Below are positions 58,978-64,000 of a DNA stretch of 64,000 bases, in pieces (the stretch's first letter is position 1; each line of letters starts with the position of its first letter). Under the pieces are notes generated by a model that was not told where the DNA came from, did not search any database, and worked only from the letters and a program-made list of their open reading frames with translations. The position numbers were made by a program, and so were the translations under genes. The stretch is from the NCBI GenBank assembly GCA_963656825.1, contig CAVKJG010000002.1:9235-73234 (forward strand), read 5' to 3'. The stretch is from CAG-841 sp963656825 (GTDB lineage Bacteria; Bacillota; Clostridia; Oscillospirales; CAG-272).

Positions 58978-59976
58978 TTATTTTGTCACAAGCGAAAGCA
59001 GATCGTCAAGCGACGCCGTGGCAAGACACTCCACCGTGTCCGACGCGCCGTAATATATTTTCACCTCGCCGTCGTCTTCAAGTATCATTCCGCCGGGGAA
59101 AACAACGTTTGTGCGACAGCCCTCATCCGTTTCCCAATAGGTTTCGGGCGCGATAAGCGGAACGTCCGACATTCCGATTATTTTTGACGGATCACAAAGG
59201 TCAAGCAGCATTATTCCGGCATGATAGCATTTTGTCCATTGCGCTTCCCAGCCGTTTTTACCGCGCGATGAATCCCTGTGCACGGCATGGAAGGTGGCAA
59301 GCCAGCCCTTTCCGGTTTTTATCGGGGGCGCGCCGGGACCTATCTTGTCATTTGCGAACGGAACGTTTTCAACACCCATAACAAGCCGCGATTTTCCCCA
59401 GAAACGCATATCGGGCGATTCGGAAAGCCATATATCGAAGCGATCCTTTCCGCCGCGCGAATAAACGGGCATCGGTCTTTCGAGGCGGACATAATTTCCG
59501 CCTATTTTTTCGGGGAAAAGCACCATATTTCTGTTGTCCGGCACGGAAAGCGAAAGAATTTCCACATGCTCAAGATCGTCCGTAACGGCAACTCCGCCGC
59601 GCACTCCGTGCTTTGTATCAACGGCAAAACAGATACAAAGTCTGCCGTCGATAACCGTAAGCCGCGGGTCGTAAACCATTGTCACGTCGGGATCGTTCAT
59701 CATTTCGCAAGTCATAAACGGAGTGGGATGCACATCCCACTTTTTGCCGTCGCCGCTTTCGGCAATGCCGATAACGGTATATTTTGTTCCGCCCCACGAG
59801 GTGCGCTCATATCCGTCGCGGAAAACCATTACATATTTCCCGTTGAATTTTGCAACTCCGGCATTGAAAACAAGATCTGCCGGATACGGTATGTTTTCTT
59901 TGGAAAGCACGGGCTTTCCGTCGTTGTATCTGTGAATTACGGAGCTTGAAAAAATCTCCGGCTGCATTTTGGGCAT
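58978..59976 (-). CDS. Glycoside hydrolase family 130 phosphorylase
   Basis: GH130 enzymes phosphorolyse beta-mannosides (mannosyl-glucose, mannobiose, beta-1,2- or beta-1,4-mannan oligomers) releasing mannose-1-phosphate. 332 residues, five-bladed propeller; VFNAGVAKFNGKYVMVFRDG, TMVYDPRLTVIDG, GPGAPPIKTGKGWLATFHAV and PETYWETDEGCRTNVVFPGG are characteristic. The exact linkage is not fixed by sequence. No transporter or sugar regulator lies next to it. Confidence 0.92.
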   Translation of the reverse strand: MPKMQPEIFSSSVIHRYNDGKPVLSKENIPYPADLVFNAGVAKFNGKYVMVFRDGYERTSWGGTKYTVIGIAESGDGKKWDVHPTPFMTCEMMNDPDVTMVYDPRLTVIDGRLCICFAVDTKHGVRGGVAVTDDLEHVEILSLSVPDNRNMVLFPEKIGGNYVRLERPMPVYSRGGKDRFDIWLSESPDMRFWGKSRLVMGVENVPFANDKIGPGAPPIKTGKGWLATFHAVHRDSSRGKNGWEAQWTKCYHAGIMLLDLCDPSKIIGMSDVPLIAPETYWETDEGCRTNVVFPGGMILEDDGEVKIYYGASDTVECLATASLDDLLSLVTK

Positions 59977-60124
59977 AATAATCTCTCCCCCGATTTTTTG
60001 TTACAGCTCGATTGTATCATGCGCAAAATCAAAAGTCAACATAAATTCGGGCGGTAAAAATCAAGCCGGATATGAAAAAATCCGCAAGGAAAATCAAATA
60101 AATTCGTTTTTTTCGGAAAAACTC

Positions 60125-60153
60125 TTTACAAGTCATTCCCTTTATGATATAAT
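60125..60153 (+). promoter_or_regulatory. Promoter of rpsO-pnp
   Basis: TTTACA (60125-60130), 17-bp spacer, TATAAT (60148-60153). The remaining part of the 295-bp gap (59977-60270) shows nothing else. Confidence 0.8.
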
Positions 60154-60270
60154 CTCACTTGCGAAAATTCGGCAGCGCAGCCTGCGGATATAAGGTTTTT
60201 ATAAAAACACTTCACCCGCCGCCCGCTTCGATGCCCGATAAGCAAAAATATTTTTTTGAGGTGAAAAACA

Positions 60271-60534
60271 ATGCTTAAGGAACAAAAACAACAGATTATC
60301 ACGGAAAATGCCATGCACGAAGGCGACACAGGCTCGCCCGAGGTGCAGATCGCCATTCTCACGGCGAGAATCAACCATCTTAACGAGCATCTCAAGCTCA
60401 ACAACAATGACCATCACAGCCGCAGAGGTCTTCTTAAAATGGTAGGTCAGAGAAGAAGCCTTCTCGGTTACCTTCAGAAGAAGGACATCAACCGCTACCG
60501 TGCGATCATTGAAAAGCTCGGCATAAGAAAATAA
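60271..60534 (+). CDS. rpsO: 30S ribosomal protein S15
   Basis: 87 residues, MLKEQKQQIITENAMHEGDTG at the start (trimmed core GDTGSPEVQIA), HSRRGLLKMVGQRRSLL and the RYRAIIEKLGIRK end. Followed by pnp in the classical order. A 117-nt leader precedes the gene; S15 often represses its own translation, but no specific fold was worked out. Confidence 0.97.
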   Translation: MLKEQKQQIITENAMHEGDTGSPEVQIAILTARINHLNEHLKLNNNDHHSRRGLLKMVGQRRSLLGYLQKKDINRYRAIIEKLGIRK

Positions 60535-60547
60535 GCCATTCTCCGAA

Positions 60548-60573
60548 AGGGGCGGAAATATCCGCCCCTTTCG
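60548..60573 (+). terminator. Hairpin between rpsO and pnp
   Basis: GGGGCGGA-AATA-TCCGCCCC followed by TTTCGC. In many bacteria this gap holds an RNase III-cleaved stem controlling pnp. Confidence 0.65.
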
Positions 60574-60718
60574 CAAATTCCGGACGTCTTTTATGCGGCG
60601 GAAGCGGATTTTGTATAGCAGTTAATCAAGTCCCCGAAAAAACGTCGGAGATTTCGTTAAATGCTAAACAAAACCCCCGCCGCTTGAAGAATAAATAAAT
60701 AATTCAGGAGGCAAAAAA

Positions 60719-62815
60719 ATGTTTGAAAACTACAAGGTATTCAATTACGAATACGCAGGCAGACCTCTTAAGGTAGAGGTCGGCAAGGTTGCGGGTCTTG
60801 CGAACGGCTCGTGTATGATAAGCTACGGCGAAACCGTAATACTCGCGTGTGCGACGGCATCTCCAAAGCCCCGCGACGGTATCGATTTTCTTCCCCTTTC
60901 CGTCGATTACGACGAAAAGCTCTATTCGGTGGGCAGAATTCCCGGAAGCTTTACAAGACGCGAAGGCAGACCCGGCGAAAAGGCTATCCTTACAAGCCGC
61001 GTCATCGACCGTCCCATCCGTCCCCTTTTCCCCAAAGATCTGCGCAACGACGTCGCTCTTACTCTCACGGTAATGAGCGTTGACCCCGATTGCTCGCCCG
61101 AAATAACGGCTATGATCGGCGCGTCCATCGCCCTTTCCATTTCCGATATTCCGTGGAACGGACCTATCGGCGGCGCGTTTGTCGGCATGATCGGCGACAA
61201 GTTCATCATCAACCCCACGGCAGAAGAAAGAAAAGAAAGCGTGCTTGAGCTTACCGTTGCGGCTTCCGAAAAGAAAGTCGTTATGATAGAAGCCGGCGCA
61301 AAGGAAGTATCCGACGAGGATATGTACAATGCCATTATGTACGCTCACGAAGAGATAAAGAAGCTTCTCGTATTTATTAACGAGATAATAGCAGCTGTCG
61401 GCAAGCCGAAGTTCGATTATCCTTCCTGCGAGCTTGATCACGATATGTTCGATAAGCTTTTCGACTATTGCGAAAAAGCCGTTATGGAGGCTCTCGATAC
61501 CGACGACAAGAACGTCCGTGACGCGAAAATGCAGCCCATTCAGGACGACATCCTTGAAAAGTTCTCCGAAGAATACCCGGATCTTCCCGTCGTTCTTCCC
61601 GAGCTTATCTATAAAATTCAGAAGAAGATCGTCCGCCGCTGGCTTCTCGTTGACAAAAAACGTGTTGACGGCAGAAGAATGGATCAGATTCGTCCTCTCG
61701 CAAGCGAGGTCGGCGTTCTTCCCAGAACGCACGGCTCGGGGCTCTTTACAAGAGGTCAGACTCAGGTCCTTTCCGTTGTAACTCTCGGACCGATGAGCGA
61801 CGCTCAGCAGCTTGACGGTCTTGACGACGAAAAAGAAAAACGCTATATGCACCATTACAATATGCCCGGATATTCCACGGGCGAAGCAAAATCGCTCCGC
61901 ACTCCCGGACGCAGAGAAATCGGTCACGGCGCGCTCGCCGAAAGATCGCTTATCCCCGTGCTTCCCTCAAAGGAAGAGTTCCCCTACGCAATCCGCGTCG
62001 TAAGCGAGGTTGTTTCTTCAAACGGTTCGACATCGCAGGGCTCGGTATGCGGCTCGACTCTTGCGCTTATGGACGCAGGCGTTCCGATAAAAGCTCCCGT
62101 TGCGGGCATCTCCTGCGGACTTATCACAGCCGAGGACGGCTCGTGGGACACAATGATAGACATTCAGGGACTTGAAGATTTCTACGGCGATATGGACTTC
62201 AAGGTTGCAGGCACTCACAAGGGCATCACCTCCATTCAGATGGACCTTAAAATCGACGGTCTTACTCCCGAAATAATCAAAAACGCGCTTGAAACAACCC
62301 ACAAGGGCAGAGATTATATCATAGACGAAGTAATTCTCAAGGCAATTCCCGAACCCAGAGCAGACGTAGGCAAGTACGCTCCGAAGATGATCACAATGAA
62401 GATCAATCCCGACAAGATAAGAGAGGTTATCGGAAAGGGCGGCGAAGTAATTCAGAAGATCACAGCCGAAACAAACACAAAGATAGACATCGAAGAGGAC
62501 GGTTCAATCTTCATTCTCGCCGTAAACAAAGAGGACGCTTACGTTGCCAAAGGCATTATTGACGCCATCGTATTCGAGCCTGTTGAAGGCTGCTGCTATA
62601 CAGGCACGGTAACAAGAATAATTCCTATCGGCGCGTTTGTCGAAATCGCCCCCGGAAAGGAAGGACTCGTTCACATTTCAAAGCTCGATACAAAGAGAGT
62701 TGAAAACGTTGAGGACGTTGTTTCCGTAGGCGACAAGATAACCGTCAAATTCCTCGGTACAGACGAAAAGGGCAGAATAAATCTTTCGAGAAAAGACGCA
62801 CTTAAAGCCGAATAA
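60719..62815 (+). CDS. pnp: Polynucleotide phosphorylase
   Basis: 3'-to-5' phosphorolytic exoribonuclease of the degradosome. 698 residues: two RNase PH domains (GEGRPGEKAILTSRVIDRPIRPLFP-type and RTHGSGLFTRGQTQVLSV), KH domain (REVIGKGGEVIQKI) and S1 domain (GCCYTGTVTRIIPIGAFVEIAPGKEGLVHIS). Family length. AGGAGGC precedes the ATG. Confidence 0.97.
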   Translation: MFENYKVFNYEYAGRPLKVEVGKVAGLANGSCMISYGETVILACATASPKPRDGIDFLPLSVDYDEKLYSVGRIPGSFTRREGRPGEKAILTSRVIDRPIRPLFPKDLRNDVALTLTVMSVDPDCSPEITAMIGASIALSISDIPWNGPIGGAFVGMIGDKFIINPTAEERKESVLELTVAASEKKVVMIEAGAKEVSDEDMYNAIMYAHEEIKKLLVFINEIIAAVGKPKFDYPSCELDHDMFDKLFDYCEKAVMEALDTDDKNVRDAKMQPIQDDILEKFSEEYPDLPVVLPELIYKIQKKIVRRWLLVDKKRVDGRRMDQIRPLASEVGVLPRTHGSGLFTRGQTQVLSVVTLGPMSDAQQLDGLDDEKEKRYMHHYNMPGYSTGEAKSLRTPGRREIGHGALAERSLIPVLPSKEEFPYAIRVVSEVVSSNGSTSQGSVCGSTLALMDAGVPIKAPVAGISCGLITAEDGSWDTMIDIQGLEDFYGDMDFKVAGTHKGITSIQMDLKIDGLTPEIIKNALETTHKGRDYIIDEVILKAIPEPRADVGKYAPKMITMKINPDKIREVIGKGGEVIQKITAETNTKIDIEEDGSIFILAVNKEDAYVAKGIIDAIVFEPVEGCCYTGTVTRIIPIGAFVEIAPGKEGLVHISKLDTKRVENVEDVVSVGDKITVKFLGTDEKGRINLSRKDALKAE

Positions 62816-62822
62816 ACGTGAC

Positions 62823-62849
62823 AAAAGCCACCCTGCGAGGGTGGCTTTT
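62823..62849 (+). terminator. Terminator after pnp
   Basis: Perfect 11-bp stem AAAAGCCACCC-TGCGA-GGGTGGCTTTT followed by ATTTTTT; it overlaps the 3' end of the convergent XRE gene. Confidence 0.85.
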
Positions 62850-63063
62850 ATTTTTTCGGCGGGTATGGTTTTCTTTCGTCGGTAAGAGTAAGTATATAAT
62901 CCGTTGATGTTTCAAAAAGCTTTGCAAGCTCTATGAGCACCGCAACAGGAAGTCCCCGCTGACCGTTTTCATATTGTGAATAAGTATTTTGCCTTATATG
63001 AAGACGCGCGGCAACCTCCGCCTGCGTCATATCAAAATCTTCTCTTAAATCCTTCAGCCTCAT
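62848..63063 (-). CDS. XRE-family regulator
   Basis: 71 residues from the ATG at 63063 (CGGAGGC upstream), mainly one helix-turn-helix (MTQAEVAARLHIRQNTYSQYENGQRGL). Third small XRE gene of the window, in the common Clostridial form ending DYILTLTDERKPY. Divergent from the gene at 63199. Confidence 0.88.
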   Translation of the reverse strand: MRLKDLREDFDMTQAEVAARLHIRQNTYSQYENGQRGLPVAVLIELAKLFETSTDYILTLTDERKPYPPKK

Positions 63064-63135
63064 TTTGCCTCCGAAACTGTATATGTATATCACAGGACTG
63101 TATATAAACATTACAATTTATCTCGCGACGAGATA

Positions 63136-63164
63136 TTGACTTTTATCTCATATTGTGATATAAT
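63136..63164 (+). promoter_or_regulatory. Promoter of the HTH gene at 63199
   Basis: TTGACT (63136-63141), 17-bp spacer, TATAAT (63159-63164). CTGTATAT repeats at 63077-63104 between the divergent genes may be operator half-sites. Confidence 0.75.
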
Positions 63165-63198
63165 TTTATCAACATCAACACAACGGAGGAAATTTTCA

Positions 63199-63363
63199 AT
63201 GGATATGGGAACCAAAGAAGCCGCAGAAAAATGGAACGTTTCTCAACAAACCGTGCAAAAATGGTGCAGAGAGAAAAAGATTCCCGGCGTAACACAGGAC
63301 AAACCCGGAAGCCCTTGGCATATTCCTAAGGATGCACAAAAACCACAAACGAAAAAAGGATAG
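63199..63363 (+). CDS. Small helix-turn-helix (excisionase-like) protein
   Basis: 54 residues, a single winged-helix of the HTH_17/Xis type: MGTKEAAEKWNVSQQTVQKWCREKKIPGV and the SPWHIPKDA wing. ATG at 63199 has CGGAGG upstream. Proteins like this act as phage excisionases or minor regulators; there is no integrase nearby. Confidence 0.8.
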   Translation: MDMGTKEAAEKWNVSQQTVQKWCREKKIPGVTQDKPGSPWHIPKDAQKPQTKKG

Positions 63364-63379
63364 ATAGGAGGCTTTCATT

Positions 63380-63949
63380 ATGTCAACAGAGATTATAATA
63401 TTTATCGTATGCCTAGCAATAGTCGTCTCATTTGTAGTCTGGTTAGTTCTCAATAAAGATGAAAAGTGGGACCCTGATATGGTGGCAGAATATCACACTT
63501 GGCTGTATAAAGGTCAACGTTGTAAAGTTGGGGTTTTGGAAATCATAGATGATTCCAAAACCAACGAGCTTATTTTTCGTATTTGCGCCGGTCATCACAT
63601 AGATACAAAATATATTCCTGAAGAATATCACTACGGTTCTGTTACCGTTGGCGGAGTTACAACCGGCGGAGTGTATAAAACAGGAGGAAAAACCATATAT
63701 TATGACAGGGGGAAGAATGGTAAATATAGCCTCGAGTATTATTACCTTAATAAGATAAGCGGAGTTCCGACCTTGTCTACGAGGGAGGTCAGCTATATTA
63801 AGCTTACGCCCGAAATGCTTATTAGTGCAAAAAAATCGGAAATAGCAAAATATCTCGATGATGAATATATAGATGCATTTAATAGAAGCAAAGAAAATTT
63901 AGAACTAATTGTAAAGTGGTTGCGCAACTACAAAAAAACACCAAGCTGA
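63380..63949 (+). CDS. Membrane-anchored hypothetical protein
   Basis: 189 residues with one N-terminal helix (IIIFIVCLAIVVSFVVWLVL) and a cytosolic-size domain rich in Tyr and Gly (VTVGGVTTGGVYKTGGKTIYY). No family recognised. Follows the HTH gene by 16 bp with AGGAGG before its ATG, so they are one unit. AT-rich. Confidence 0.65.
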   Translation: MSTEIIIFIVCLAIVVSFVVWLVLNKDEKWDPDMVAEYHTWLYKGQRCKVGVLEIIDDSKTNELIFRICAGHHIDTKYIPEEYHYGSVTVGGVTTGGVYKTGGKTIYYDRGKNGKYSLEYYYLNKISGVPTLSTREVSYIKLTPEMLISAKKSEIAKYLDDEYIDAFNRSKENLELIVKWLRNYKKTPS

Positions 63950-63980
63950 GCTTACTTATCATACTTTAATTTTAATTCAA

Positions 63981-64000
63981 AGCACCCTCACAAAGGGTGC
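63981..64000 (+). terminator. Terminator at the window end
   Basis: AAAGCACCCT-CACA-AAGGGTGC begins a hairpin that runs off the window; probably the terminator of the preceding unit. Confidence 0.6.

Noticed and set aside
59977..60270. Possible small RNA before rpsO
   Set aside because: Only the rpsO promoter and a plain leader are visible; no terminator or strong hairpin marks a separate RNA.
1..64000. CRISPR arrays, rRNA genes, insertion sequences, restriction-modification or toxin-antitoxin loci
   Set aside because: No regular repeat-spacer arrays, no rRNA sequence, no transposase and no recognisable defence genes were seen; the three small XRE cassettes do not show a clear toxin partner.

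Overview
The window reads as chromosome of an anaerobic, spore-forming Firmicute of class Clostridia (Oscillospirales-like; inferred from gene content and order, not proven). Spore genes (gpr, spoIIP, a SpoVB-family flippase), an oxygen-sensitive class III ribonucleotide reductase, a 4-helix-style set of Gram-positive operons (plsX-rnc-smc-ftsY, der-plsY, infC-rpmI-rplT, yceD-rpmF) and strong Shine-Dalgarno sites support this. A run of 10 Ns at 11480-11489 shows a draft or metagenome assembly with a scaffold join inside plsY.

Layout. 1-1.7 kb: an AT-rich lipoprotein gene, a tmRNA-3'-end-like repeat, then ssrA (tmRNA) and smpB. 1.8-6 kb: DivIVA-like protein, SGNH hydrolase plus FkbM methyltransferase, mannose-6-phosphate isomerase. 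6.1-8.1 kb: gpr-spoIIP. 8.1-10.1 kb: an AT-rich two-gene accessory unit, a secreted ricin-lectin/caspase-like (CHAT-like) protein and a membrane-anchored partner. 10.3-15.6 kb: a MarR unit with a textbook promoter/operator, rpsT, plsY-der-DUF512 and yceD-rpmF. 15.7-28.6 kb: a probable eleven-gene leftward operon (plsX, rnc, radical SAM, smc, ftsY, rdgB, yhbY, yqeK, LCP protein, rsfS, leuS). 28.7-34.4 kb: topA, dprA-trmH and infC-rpmI-rplT with an attenuator leader. 36-40.5 kb: nrdG, two NrdR boxes four helical turns apart, an nrdD fused to a thioredoxin/glutaredoxin domain, and a thioredoxin reductase. 40.5-49.9 kb: HPr-like protein without its histidine, TspO-like protein, trmB, rpmB, two tandem esterases, YitT, SpoVB-like protein, M23 peptidase. 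58.9-62.8 kb: GH130 phosphorylase, rpsO, pnp. 58.3-58.9 kb and 62.8-64 kb: two small divergent regulator cassettes.

The main accessory element is an 8.1-kb integrated filamentous-phage (inovirus-like) provirus between 50050 and 58207. It lies between a complete tRNA-Lys(TTT) and a 52-bp exact repeat of that tRNA's 3' half. Reading leftward it encodes a small DNA-binding-protein candidate, a coat-protein candidate with an Fn3-like domain, small membrane proteins, a 766-residue adsorption-protein candidate with calcium-loop-like repeats, a Zot/pI ATPase, an HUH-type replication protein and a tyrosine integrase. A divergent XRE repressor faces them across four palindromic operators that overlap a perfect sigma-A promoter. 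Two non-coding structured zones stand out: a hairpin cluster between zot and rep, in the place of the Ff intergenic origin/packaging region, and a ~500-bp gene-free zone beside attR with five hairpins of different stem sequence that all share a TGCG loop closed by C-G. These hairpins, and the ricin/caspase-like unit, are the best candidates for undescribed biology.
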